Source of the DNA: Microstegium vimineum
Lineage: Eukaryota > Streptophyta > Magnoliopsida > Poales > Poaceae
NCBI GenBank assembly: GCA_022036555.1
Contig: CM039119.1
Location: 4,340,001 to 4,404,000, forward strand
Direction of reading: 5' to 3'
Length of the DNA stretch: 64,000 bases
The stretch's first letter is position 1. Each line of letters opens with the position of its first letter. The notes beneath the pieces were generated by a model. It worked only from the letters and a program-made list of their open reading frames with translations, searched no databases and was not told the DNA's origin. Shown piece after piece: positions 45,311-56,460 of this stretch. Both the position numbers and the translations under genes were made by a program.

Positions 45311-46960
45311 TATACGCTCCGCGAGCTCGTGCGTGGAACTGAATCCCTGTTCCGATCCTATTTGCACAGCGATCGATCGATCGAGACAAGGACGACGTCG
45401 CCGTCGTCGACAGTGGCATCTCGTCGCCGTCGCCGTGGAACGAAGAATCGTCCGGCCAGCTGGGAAGGCGCTGGGAAGGCGCTGATCCGGACTTGAGCTA
45501 GCTACTGTAGAGGCTAGCTAGTAGCAGTGAACTACAGCCTGCTTCTGCTGAATTGCTGCTGTAATACTGTCTGACTCTGACCACACACTACACTGCAGTA
45601 CAGTGCTCTCTTCTCTTGCATATGCATCATGATCATCCGGATGGAAAAAGGGCACATGCCAAGCAATGCAATATCGTCCTGACGGCTAGCCATGAACTAA
45701 TTCTTCAGTTTGGTATGCATCGTGCCTCTTGCAGTTGAGGTTTCAGATAAAGATCGATCAGCGTGAGAGCGATCGCTTCATTGGCATGCATGTCTCTGCC
45801 TGGTTTTCCTGGCATGGATTGAGTAAAAGATATGCAAATATGCATGCCTGGAAACAAAAGATTTGGGGTCCCCGGCCCGATCCAAAAGACAAAACCAGTG
45901 GTTGTTAGCAAGAGTGTTGAACAGTATACTCACATATTATGTTCACGAAGGAGACTGTTGTTTGGAAATCGCGCGCGATCGCCCTGACCAGAAATTTCTA
46001 GGTGGTATGCTTTCCAATATGGGCCATCTTTACACCTTGTCCCCACGCGCACTTTTTTTTTTGCCACTTGCTTCTGCGATTGATCCATCGATATAATCAT
46101 GTGACAAGCACCCATGTCTCTTGGATGGTCTGGAAGGAGCGCAATCGGAAACTCATCCTAGAAGAGGATGACACTTGGGTCACCGCAGGATTTTGCTCAC
46201 TTGCGTCGCTGGTCGCGTTCGCTACCTAGTGGCAACGGCCAACGACCTTCCTATCTCGAGTCGCTTAATGTAATTAGACTGTTTAAGGGTCACCGTTGTC
46301 GACGGTGATACTCATAAGTGTTCCACCGGTCCACTAACTATGACACATCTTCGTAGTTTGCATCGGCTGTAATTTGTTCCTTCTCCACGTAGTTCATGTG
46401 AGACGATCACGACTGGGCCAGACCTTAAACCTGTGTTTTGGTCATGGGACAGACAAGGGGATTTTTTTTAACCTCAACTTAAAATTCGCTCCAACAGATA
46501 GTCGAATCCGACTAGATTCCCTTTGGCTTATATCGACTTCTAGGCCGTTTGATATAAACGCGTCGTTGGTATGATCCAACTCTTCTATTTTAATTATAGT
46601 GATGCACAAATCTTCATATTTGAAAAATACACGTTGTCCATAAATTACAGTGTTCACCAACGCGAAGTTTCTATGTGTACATAATGTCGGTTACTTGGTT
46701 GGTTCGCAAGTGCGCATCAAAATTAGATATGGCCCCACCATTGATGTGAAAGCAAGCATATATTCTAATAATGTCAATTTATTTTTTATACGAAACCTTA
46801 TTTTAGTATTTGTATGGGCCATGATGGAGGTCAGCTCTTGAACATTGATCTGCATGTTTCGAAGGCTTATTCTATATACGAAAGTTTGAAGTTTGTATAT
46901 AGGAGATGGAAACGGTTCAAGCGTCTATGTTTACTCCAAACTAAGGTAGAATAATGCAGG
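45311..46960. repeat. locally repeated noncoding segment, copy 2
   Basis: Shares GTGCGTGGAACTGAATCC, AACTACAGCCTGCTTCTGCTG and CCACACACTACACTGCA with copy 1, then the CTTCAG(T/C)TTGGTA...GAACAGT(A/C) block, then GCGCATCAAAATTAGA to GGTTCAAGCGTCTATG. It is shorter than the others and is interrupted at about 46100-46680 by unrelated DNA containing a LINE scrap. Confidence 0.75.
46113..46229 (+). pseudogene. LINE 3'-end fragment (zf-RVT-like)
   Basis: The frame reads SWMVWKERNRKLILEEDDTW before a stop at 46227-46229. W-x-x-WKERN-R is a recurrent signature of the zinc-binding tail (zf-RVT) of plant L1-type LINEs. About 38 residues remain. Confidence 0.5.
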
Positions 46961-47300
46961 ATGCTCCTCTATATGTGAGACATCAAGAATTTAAACACTA
47001 CCACGAAAAAAATGTTCTCACGACGGTCGGGCACAAACACCACTGTTAAGGTCATTTTCAATATAATGGAGTTTCATCAAAGTTTTATGAACATTAAATA
47101 TGCCGATGTGATACTATATTGATGAAAAGAGATGATGAAAGTTTTATAGAAGCAGATACAATTTCATAGGGATAAAACTCTTTTGTACCGTTTCTAAAAT
47201 ATGGTCACGTTGAAAACTAGGACATGAAACTCCCATTAAAAATGGCTTAATTAGTTCTTTAGAGCCAGTCATAATATCCGCTTCTAAAAAATAGGTTGAA

Positions 47301-47350
<50 letters not shown>

Positions 47351-48654
47351 ATTGGTTGGATCTTGTTTGGTTGTCTAGTCTGTTGGTGGTACATGTACCT
47401 CTGTCTTTGCTATGGTGAAGTCCATCACCTTTGTTTGCTCCTCTGTTTATCATCACTGATGCTTGATCCATCATCCATGGTTTTTCTATGGCTACATACA
47501 ACTTGATTGACATGTTGGACTCTATGTGGTGCGCTACCCATCCCCGTGGTCGTAGACACGAGTACTCATTCATCCTCTGGTTGCATATACTTCTCGTTTG
47601 CTCTTCGCGATCGTCGGTAAGCCACTGTGATGGTGCGAGAGAGATGATTGGGTTGATGTGTGTGTGTTCCAGGTACGAGATCATGTGCTGGAACGCTAGC
47701 CATGGGACAGCATCACATCAAGCTTCATGGCGCCTATCAAGCACAAAGTTGGCTTCCTTGAAATGGTCGATTACCTTATTCTTAGCTAGCCTATCTAGCG
47801 GGTACCTTTTGCAATATCTAAGCCTGGTTACAAGCACCGGATAGGCAACCATACAAGTTGAGGGTACATTTAGGAAGTTTGGTTGGGCCTTAACCACCCA
47901 ACAATTTGTCTCTTTATTCCTACTATACTAGTCGTGGCATGTGTCCAATGCAATTCCTCGATAAATACTCGATGATCATGAACCAAATTGTGTTTGTACA
48001 TCGATATGTAACAAGGATGAGGCTGTCAACAATGACATCATCATCATCGAAGAATTGTCTGGTCGGTCTAGATAGTAAGGTCAAAGTGATCCAATCATCT
48101 CCATACTTGAGATATAGAGCTGCTACACTACAATCTGGATGTGCATGTTGCTAAAGTATGCTAATTAGGTCATCACACCGGTAAGGAGCTAGATCGTTTG
48201 GTTTAGGTTGGACAAATATAAGCCTAGTCCACTTTTAGGGTGGTCGTCATCTATAGCATGCTTGTACTCAAACATCTCACTTGGTGCCTCTGGCGATGTG
48301 CGCGATATGCAAGATACGTCGTAGAAGTAGCCTCGTCGATATCACGATACACAAGACACACAAACGAGATCCTTTGAAACCCGAAAGCCCACATGCCTAG
48401 GAGAGACCCTATTGGGGTGCCCTAGCCAGCTTGACCACTCTAGAGCTTCGTTCTTGTTGATCTAGTGGCCATGCATCAATAACAAAAAAACAAGAATCAA
48501 TAGTGATGGGGAAAACTGGGTAAAAGGTGTAGTAGATATGTCTTTTGTCGACTGGATAGATGGATATTTAATCGGCCGTGATCCTCCCGCCTAAACAAAG
48601 AGGGTGGTTTGATTCTAGTAGAAAACATTTTTCACACATAATTTTTATAAGTTT
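46961..48654. other. spacer between copies 2 and 3
   Basis: Contains a (GA)n microsatellite at 47303-47349. The frames seen (47488-47844 plus, 47259-47684 minus) are not recognised and one is built on the microsatellite. Confidence 0.4.
47303..47349. repeat. (GA)n microsatellite, about 47 bp
   Basis: Uninterrupted GA run following GTTGAAAG. Confidence 0.9.
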
Positions 48655-49514
48655 CCCATGAGATTGAATGAGTTTGCAAAGGAAAGACATGAAATTGGGC
48701 CCGGTATACAAAACATTTTACATAGGGTGGCTCAAGCACACAGTTAAAACCGGCCTGCGCCCCGGTTTTTCCATGCCAACTGTGCTCAAATTGCTCTAAA
48801 TTTGATCCTTTTGCTCTTTTCTCTTATTTGGACGTGCTTTTCGATCCATCTTGAAACTCTACGTCGATCAGATTTTGGTCATCAACGGTTGCTTTGCTGC
48901 AAGCCTTACGCTATCTCTAGCTAGGAGACTGCTATTGCCTATAGGCACATGCAGGACTATGTAGGAGCTCGCTGTAATACTGCTTGACTACACACTACAC
49001 TACTCTTGCATGTATAACCGGAATCAAGGAAACTAAATGGCGCATGCAAAATCCTGACGACCACGCATTGATGAATTCTTCAGCTTAGTAGATGGGTTTC
49101 GTCGCCATGGAAACAGTGCTGAAGAACGTACAGTTGGGGTCCCATAATGTGTGGACGCTCGTTATTACTAGCAACAGTGTATGTTGAACAGTCGTATACA
49201 CCATATGCATATGAGTCCACGAAGGAGACAGTTGCCTCTTTCGCGTTGTTCCACCGAGAAATCGTGCGCAATTATTCATTGTGTGACGAGAATTTTCCAG
49301 GTGGTAGGCGATTTTCTCTTGTGCCCGTTTTATTTGAAGAAATGCACGCGTGCTTTCCCATTTTAGCAGTTTCAATATTCCAATCTGCAGAAAGAGATAG
49401 TGGACTAACCTTGAGTACTCGTTGCTCTTGGAAAGGGTGGTGTTCGCAAGCTAAGTGCGCATCAAAACTGGACGTGGGCCCACCAAATATGTGAAAGCTA
49501 GTACTTTATATGTA

Positions 49515-50210
49515 CTCCCTTATTATAAATAGAGGTCGTTTAGGACATGATTACGCATACTAAAGAGTGATTAATCAGGGTATTTTTTCCCTTGCTACCC
49601 TTAATAAATACAGTGAGAGTGTACTCCAATCGAAAATTTATTATGGTTCAATTGGCTAGAGTAGTTAGTCTATGTTTTGAAGCGTGCGAGTTCGATCCTT
49701 GGCAGCCACAAATTTTTTTTGCTTTTACTTGATTTTGCCTGACGGGATATGGGAGTTACTTGCATGCCGAGGTAACTTTTTTAGTCTTGTCGTGAAGAAT
49801 ATGAATATGAATGTTTCCATATTGTCTACAACTTACCGTGAAGAATTTCTACTATGAATACACTTTCCTACATCTATAGAATTTGCCGTAAAGAAGTGTT
49901 TGTTTTTTACGGTAAAAGAAGTGTAGTTATGCATACTATGAATGTGCTTGTTTTCTTTTAACATACAATATGCAAGCGGTTGCATCTGCATGCATGGGAG
50001 CGGGCGGCCCGGGAGGGAGGGAGTCGAGCAGTCTGTTGCGAGCGGTTTGCATGCAGGCCGTGTGATTAATTAGCGGCCAGTGGCGTGCGGCGCGGGAGCC
50101 CAAGCACCAAGGGCAGTGGCGTCCAAACCTGCAGTCACTAGCCACAACGACCTCCTTTCATCAAATTGGCTTTAGCTCCAGAACCACCTCTATTTACGAT
50201 ACAAAGGGAG
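49515..50210. mobile_element. Stowaway-like element, about 700 bp
   Basis: CTCCCTTATTATAAATAGAGG at left and CCTCTATTTACGATACAAAGGGAG at right, with TA on both sides (49513-49514, 50211-50212). It is larger than a typical Stowaway MITE and includes a tRNA-like stretch (49653-49698). Confidence 0.7.
49653..49698 (+). other. tRNA-like polymerase III box pair
   Basis: TGGCTAGAGTAGTTAG (A-box-like) and GAGTTCGATCC (B-box-like) lie about 20 bases apart within the Stowaway-like element. There is no full cloverleaf, so it is not a tRNA gene; it may be a tRNA-derived relic. Confidence 0.3.
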
Positions 50211-50222
50211 TATATGTATATG

Positions 50223-51964
50223 TGTTATTCTACACCTAGATATAGAATACCCACCATGCAAACTACCAGCCTCTGCTCCGGATCAGCCCACCTCGGCCTC
50301 CCGCCAGCCCACCTCAGGTTCCAACCGGGAACAAAAAATTAAAGCACTGCCAGGGATCAACCAAAGACCTCAAGTCTCAGGACTTCAACCAGCTGGGCTG
50401 GCCATTAGAGTGTTTAGTGGCTACTTGAATAAAAAGCAACCACAAATGTATTTTATTAGCGGCACAGATGAAAAACGTCTTCAGTTTTTTTTGTGCATGT
50501 ATGTATTTTTATTACGAGTATTAATTAAGGTGTCAACATTCAGTATTTCTATTTTAGTAGCTATCGGTATTTGTTAATATTTATCAATATTTTTATTAAG
50601 AATACTGATTAGGTTGTCAGTATTTAGTATTTTTATTTCAGTAGTTGTCACTATTTGTTAGTGTTTATCAGTATTTTTATTACGAGTATTAATTAGGGTG
50701 TCAATATTTAGTATTTTTATTTCAGTAGTTGTCAGTATATTTAATACTTAATTAGTATTTATAAGTACTTTTATTAAGAATACCGATTAGGTTGTCAGTA
50801 TTTAGCATTTTTATTTTAGTAGTTGTCACCATTTGTTAGTATTTATCAGTATTTTTCTTACGAGTATTGATTAGAGTGTCAACATTCAGTATTTTTATTC
50901 TAGTAGTTGTCGGTATTTGTTAATACTATCAGTATTTTTATTACAAGTAGTGTTAATATTCATTTTTTTATTTCTATATTGATCAGTATTTATCAGTATT
51001 TGTTTTCTACAGTAGCAGGTATACCAAGCTGCTGACAAAATAAATGGCAATACTGAGAACTATTGAAGATATAGATAGGTTGTAAGACGAAAAAACTACT
51101 TTAGATACTGACAATACTTAAAATACTGGTACTTGAAGATACTGATAAATACTAAAGATATACTTGAAGATAAATACTAAAGATATACTTGAAGATACTG
51201 AATAAAATACTGATAAGAATATTGACATCATAATTAGTATTTGTAATAAAAATACTGATAAGAAACAAAAATACTTAATATTGACATTGTAATTACTATT
51301 CATAATAAAAAATACTAATAAATATTGACAACTAATAAAATAAAAATACTGAATATTGAAACTCTAATCGGTATTTGCAATAGAAATATTAATAAATACT
51401 AACAAATATTGACAACTACTGAACAAAAAAAACTACAAAACCCTAATTAGTATCGTACTAAAATAAATATTGTAATCCTAATCAGTATTTATATCTAAGA
51501 AATACTTGCATATATTATATGATTAATTATAGAGGTATTTTTCTATGTATAGCCTTATTAAATAAGGCTGGCAGTGCGTTCGTTACAAGAACAAATGGAG
51601 GCTGGGCTTGTTAGCACAGCTCGGCTAGTCCTCTCAGTGTTTGGTCGCTGGTTTGAATCCTGGGTGGGGTTGTTTTTTTTTTTTTGCGTGTCGCGATTAA
51701 TTAATGGCTGCTGGACGCGCTTGAGTGTGGGGTGGTGGGCCGGCAGGTGGGGAAGCTGGGCTGCTGCGCGTGAGTGGGAAGCTGGGCCGTGCGAGGAAGA
51801 GTGTGGGGTAGTGGGCCGGCAGGGGGGAAGTTGGGCTGTTGCGCCTGCGCCTGAGTGGAAGCTGGGCCGCGCGAGTAGGTCCGGCCGATCGGTGGAAGCT
51901 GGGCCAATTGCTGGTTGCATGGTGGGTGTGGATGTAGAATATTATTCTGGTGTAGAATAGTGTT
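50223..51964. mobile_element. large foldback element with tRNA-like arms
   Basis: The ends are inverse copies: TGTTATTCTACACC...ACCCACCATGCAA at left and its complement at right (TTGCATGGTGGGT...GGTGTAGAATAGTG). Moving inward, each arm has a GC-rich CAGCCCA-type block, a tRNA-like stretch, and a long AT-rich zone built of CAGTATTTTTATT-type repeats (50505-51005) or their inverse (51060-51490). The GC-rich block of the right arm (51715-51900) is itself duplicated. No protein is recognised. No exact target duplication could be fixed. Mutator-type foldback is the best guess from the long inverted ends. Confidence 0.7.
51612..51660 (+). promoter_or_regulatory. internal polymerase III A/B boxes in the right arm of the foldback element
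   Basis: TAGCACAGCTCGG (51612-51624) fits the A-box consensus TRGCNNAGYNNGG exactly, and GGTTTGAATCC (51650-51660) fits the B-box with one change. The spacing is 25 bases. The corresponding inverse stretch in the left arm (about 50345-50405) is weaker. Confidence 0.4.
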
Positions 51965-52860
51965 GTCGTATATATATTCTAATTATACCAATTTTATTTT
52001 TATATGAAACCTTATTTCGTATTTGTATGTGCCATGATGGAGAGCAGGTTTGTAACATTGACCTGCATCTGTTTGAAGGCTTGTTTTATAGATATCAATA
52101 TGAAAATTTGAAGTTTGTATATAGTAGACTTAAAGTGGTTCAAGCGTCTATATTAGGTTTAAAGTAAGTAAAGAATGCTATAATTTGAATATGTGGTTTG
52201 AAAGCTTTTGGACTCATTATCGAAAGTTTGAATTCCGTGCTTTTAAAAACTTAGATTAGATGCTCCACGTAAGGTCGTCTTGTTTGGATGTTATCGGGTA
52301 AAATGGATAAGGGTAAAATTTATTTCCTCGTAAGCTAACAAACAAAACAAATTGAGCCCAAGCTTTACTATGAAGTTCTTTGTCGATGGTCTGAAATCAA
52401 TACCCAGATCGGCCCATTAAGATTGGCAGAATATGGATACCAGCCTGCTAGGAGGCCTAGCATGGATTATTCCGGACTGTGCGTTTTGCTATCTCACGGG
52501 CCTGTCCAGGAACAATTTATTGGGCCAAGTGAAATGATTTTGTATGGTGCCTATGTTTGCCTGAATATTTTTTGCGTAGGCACCATTGTTTTTTTGTTGT
52601 TGTTGTTGTTGATTGATATCTTCGTATGGATATAAGTTCTATGTAGACCTTTTGTAATTTATGCTACCCACAAGAAATTTATTTCTTGAAAAATTTAGAC
52701 GCTTATCTCAATACACGGATATAAAGCAGTCGTATAGATAAGCTTAGTTAGAGCCTAATATTAAATTTCATAGAAGGCCTCTGAAATTCTGAGGACGAAG
52801 AGGAAGAATAAAGGAGTTTAATTTTAGATGCATGGAGCCGCCATCTTTAATTGGACACTT

Positions 52861-54079
52861 TATCTATGAGAGGACATCTATATTTGCATGCATGTAAAAA
52901 ATTCAGTAGATTATTCTGAATTTCTGACGCTCCCACAACGCTCTGTTTCAGTCTTCAGATTTCAGAACAACGGGCAAGAAAGGCGTGGCGACGGCACCGC
53001 CAACAGGCGCTCCGCCCTGGGCGTCGTCAGACCAAAAACGTCACTGACGTCCACGTCACTCGGCGCCACCCCATCCGGCAGTGAGCACATGACCTTTTAC
53101 GATCACAATCTCTTCGACTAGAGGTATATATGTACATCAGCCATCAGATGCAATTGCAGATGAAACACTTTTCTATTCCTCGGTATATATCTCAGTAAAA
53201 TCCATGATTCTTTGATCGACTGACATGGTGGCGCACATCCAATGCAAACACTGTGAACATGTCTCTCTCAGTTGATATATATATTATTGCAAGCACATTG
53301 CTCAATGCTGATCGTATTTCATCTCTGACCTCTTCTTTAACGACAAACTGTCATGGGGCCATGAATTCAGGTAAGAACCGGTGCTGCCCAAGTCGAAGGA
53401 GGGATCCATGGTCTTGTTTCGTATGAGAAGAAGGCATTCTGAGGCAGATCGAGTGAGGCTACATTGAACATGCATGGACCAGGGCAGATGACTGAAACAG
53501 ACCAACTTTCTAGTTCGATTATGGTCTTCTCTGAAGCCTGCTGTAGCTCGTCTGAATCACGATAATGTACAATTTTTTGGGATTCTGTATGTACTACAAT
53601 GCAAGCCAGCAACCGTTGTAACTTGCACTGTGGTTTCATTTCACAGACTAAGTTCAGCATTCCAAACTAATTAACGGTTGATGTGTTCGGCATGTGAAAT
53701 AAATTGGAATGAATCTATTGATGGATGCTCCATGTTTTGTGCTACAGCATACTATAAATTAAGGGCCCTGTATAGCTGTGAATTGTGCTCTCATGCATAT
53801 GTCTCCGGCGCTCGTCATTAGCATGCTGCTTGTGCCAGCGTGTCCAATGCTGTAATGCGTGGTGACGGATGACCACGTGGGTACCACTTTTTGACGCTCG
53901 TGCACTTTCGCAGACAGTTCATAAAGAGCAGGCGGCGCCAGTAGAAAGTAGAAACAGATGTGTAGGCCCATGGCTAAGACAATCAGTTTCCTCCCCTCAG
54001 ACTCAAGGATGCAGTTTCTAATATATGGCTTTAGACGTGATCTGCAATTCGGCAGCACATGAAGAGAAAGAGCAAAATG
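52861..54079. other. intergenic DNA, nothing recognised
   Basis: Frames of up to about 100 codons on both strands (for example 53367-53660 and 53759-54058, both minus) have no recognised domain. Confidence 0.35.
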
Positions 54080-54376
54080 AGTAAAAATTTCTTCAACAAT
54101 ATGCTAGGCTCCTAGGAGACACTTAGCCATAATCACATGGACCTACCAGGTCTTGATGATCCTTTCACAGAGGAGGAAGTGCAATGTGCAATTAACCAAA
54201 TGATGCCTACCGAGAAACCTCCCAGCCATATGATGGGTTTGCATGGTATTTTTTTAAAGTCAACCTGGCACATCACTAAATATGATGTTCTCGTGGCACT
54301 AAAAGATGTTTATGATCAAAGATGTAATAAGCTGGAGCAGCTAAACACCGCAACACATAGTATTGTTAATACATAG
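54080..54376 (+). pseudogene. LINE reverse transcriptase fragment
   Basis: The frame from 54137 reads DDPFTEEEVQCAINQMMPTE, then LHGIFLKSTWHITK, which aligns by eye with the segment before RT motif 1 of plant L1 elements (typically PFTxxEIxxAI...DKAPGPDGF...FYKxxWxxIK). The usual DKAPGPDGF is degraded to EKPPSHMMG. The catalytic motifs are absent. The preceding NFFNNMLGS phrase extends homology back to about 54080 but has stops. Confidence 0.65.
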
Positions 54377-54907
54377 GAAGGAATGAGCGCTCACTCCATC
54401 GCCACTCCGTTCCATGAGACGTTTCAAGTCATAGTCGTCGTCCAAACGGACAGCAATAATGCGGGAGCTCTTCCCCATGACTGGGGTTCGTGCGTGGCAG
54501 GCGGCGATGTAGGCTTCTTGAGCAAGCTAGGGTGTGCTTAACGCCGCGAGCTTTTCGGTCGCATATTTAGTTTTTTAGTTAGTTATAAGAATGTGTGTCC
54601 GTGTTTAACCCCATGGTCGCTCATCATGGCATCTGGCCGTCATAGTGTGATGTTGGACGTACAATAAAAACTTCTAACTTATATTTAATGAAACGTGTGC
54701 TAGGCACATTTAAAAAACACAATCCTAGAGTTAAAATTTCTATAGAAGCCCTAGACCCCTCAATTTCTTAAAAAAATGTAGAATGTGTACTATCTGGTCT
54801 GATTACTTGTGGTTTAGGAACTTTGGCTTGAAAGAAACTCAAGTGCTTTTCAATGTCTCCTTCGTTAACAAATTCAAAGTCATGCTATGTATAGATACAT
54901 ATTTGAA
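54377..54907. other. intergenic DNA, nothing recognised
   Basis: No frame, repeat or RNA gene was supported. Confidence 0.35.
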
Positions 54908-54910
54908 TGC

Positions 54911-55135
54911 ATTTAGGCCCTGTTCGCTTGTTCTAACCAGTCGAAACTAGCGCTTGTTCAGCAGTGTTTTTCTCTCATAGCATACCAGCTGAAACCAGCA
55001 CAAACCAGCCACCAATACCTATTTCCAGCCGAAACCAGTACCAGCCGAAACCAGCCGATCAAGCTGTTACTTGGTATAGAAAGTAGATCCGAAACCAGCC
55101 GATCAAGCTGTTACTTGGTATAGAAAGTAGATGCA
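54911..55135. mobile_element. MITE fragment with an internal 44-bp tandem duplication
   Basis: Starts GGCCCTGTTCGCTTG after TTTA and has many AAACCAGCC motifs, as in a common grass Tourist/hAT-like MITE. The right end is missing. Units 55045-55088 and 55089-55132 are identical. Confidence 0.6.
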
Positions 55136-55300
55136 TGTAATATTTTATTTTTTAGACTAGACAACTCAGTGAAACATCACCTCATACTAGTTTAATATGA
55201 AGCTTCATATAGCACGTAGGATCCGCGCTCTCCCAGCGATTCTTCTACTGCTCATGTACGACCGTCCAATGGTTGCGTCTCGCGTGTCATGCTATGTTTA

Positions 55301-55535
55301 GGCCCCGTTTAGTTGTAAAAAAATTTGGTTACTGTAGCATTTTTGTTTTTATTTGGTAAAAATTATCCAATTATGGACTAATTAGGCTTAAAAGATTTGT
55401 CTCACGATTTTTCAGCTAACTGTGCAATTAATTTTTTTTCATCTATATTTAGTACTCCATGCATCTACCGTAAGATTTGATGTGATGGGTACTTATGCAA
55501 AAAATTTTGATTTTTGGCTTCAACTAAACGGAGCC
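55301..55535. mobile_element. Tourist-like (PIF/Harbinger) MITE
   Basis: 235 bp with ends GGCCCCGTTTAGTTG and CAACTAAACGGAGCC and exact TTA duplications (55298-55300, 55536-55538). Confidence 0.88.
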
Positions 55536-55539
55536 TTAG

Positions 55540-56460
55540 ATTACCGGTTGCGTGCGCGGACGCCGCTCCGTTCGAAACACGCGGCGACGCCCTGGTTCGC
55601 CGTTCCTGTGCTTAGCTTCGAAGTGCGTGCGTGTGTGGGCCTGCATTTACTTCTCCGTCCTTTCGTGGGCTGCTTTGCCACCCCACAGTCCTCCGCTCCT
55701 CGACTCCTTCGCAACGCCGCTGCCGCTGCCGCCGCCGCCGCCGCCATACCGTCACTCGGTCCTCCCTCGCTGCTCACCGGTCACCATGCCATCATCGGCT
55801 AATTCGCCATCGCTGCTGCTCGCGCCGCCCTTCGCCTACCCGCTTCCTCGCCTCTTCTGCGGCGCAAGCGACGGTTGCCGAAATGGCCAAACCACCCCGC
55901 TGCAGCGGCCTCCGTCTGCGCCATCGTCGAGGCCTACAACACAGCCATGGTGTGTTGGGCAGTTGGGGTGCATACAGTTATGCCGGGTTGCTGGCCGGCT
56001 GCCAAACGCCCCCATCTGCTGCGTGGGATATACTTCTTGGCGGCGTGGCCGAAGCTAGATGGTCGCTCGAGCCTTCCGCCGCCGTGCTGGACGACGTGGA
56101 GTCGTTTGTCGATTTTGACTTCTCCATCGTGAGTTCCTCTCGCGCCTCTTTTGATGCATTAAGATTTGGTGTTCGCGCGAGCGCAGTCCTATATTGGTTC
56201 CACATAGTGTTGCAGTTGCGGCTGCTGCTGTGCATGACGCCAGACATCATGCTTCAAGGCTACATCAGCCTCTGCAGGCCCTGCTTCAGTCACTGGTGAA
56301 CTCGCTCTCAGCCTCAGCTTGCTCGCTGTGCAAATTGCCTATCTTGCGTCATGTGATACTGTTCCTGCTGCTGGATATTTGTGTCATTTTAATTACATCT
56401 CTCTGCTGTTGTATGATATTTTTTCCTCAACTTCTCAGTAGACATGGTATGTAGGACATG
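55540..56460 (+). other. GC-rich block, possible gene or captured exon, unrecognised
   Basis: Composition jumps to GC-rich with CG-rich third positions from about 55545 to 56130. Overlapping plus-strand frames of 168 (55552-56058) and 222 codons (55631-56299) exist, the latter containing GAYSYAGLLAGC and LDDVESFVDFDFSIV immediately before a GTGAGT splice-donor-like sequence (56129-56134). Downstream DNA to 58900 is intron-like AT-rich. This would fit a first exon of a plant gene or a captured fragment, but no family is recognised and the correct frame is unclear. Confidence 0.3.

Larger units (their letters stand above)
48655..52860. repeat. locally repeated noncoding segment, copy 3 (with two inserts)
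   Basis: Matches copy 1 from GAGATTGAATGAGTTTGCAA through GACGTGGGCCCACCAAATA (48664-49495), then, after two inserted elements (49515-50210 and 50223-51964), resumes at TATATATTCTAATTATACC and continues to GGCCTCTGAAATTCTGAGG (about 52795). The inserts are missing from copies 1 and 2, so they are younger than the duplication. Confidence 0.8.

Noticed and set aside
49645..49709. A functional tRNA gene
   Set aside because: Only A/B-box-like motifs are present. No acceptor stem or anticodon arm could be paired by eye.
50508..51490. Regularly spaced AT-rich repeats as a CRISPR-like array
   Set aside because: Units are diverged, inverted in the second half, and sit in plant nuclear DNA; they form a foldback element.
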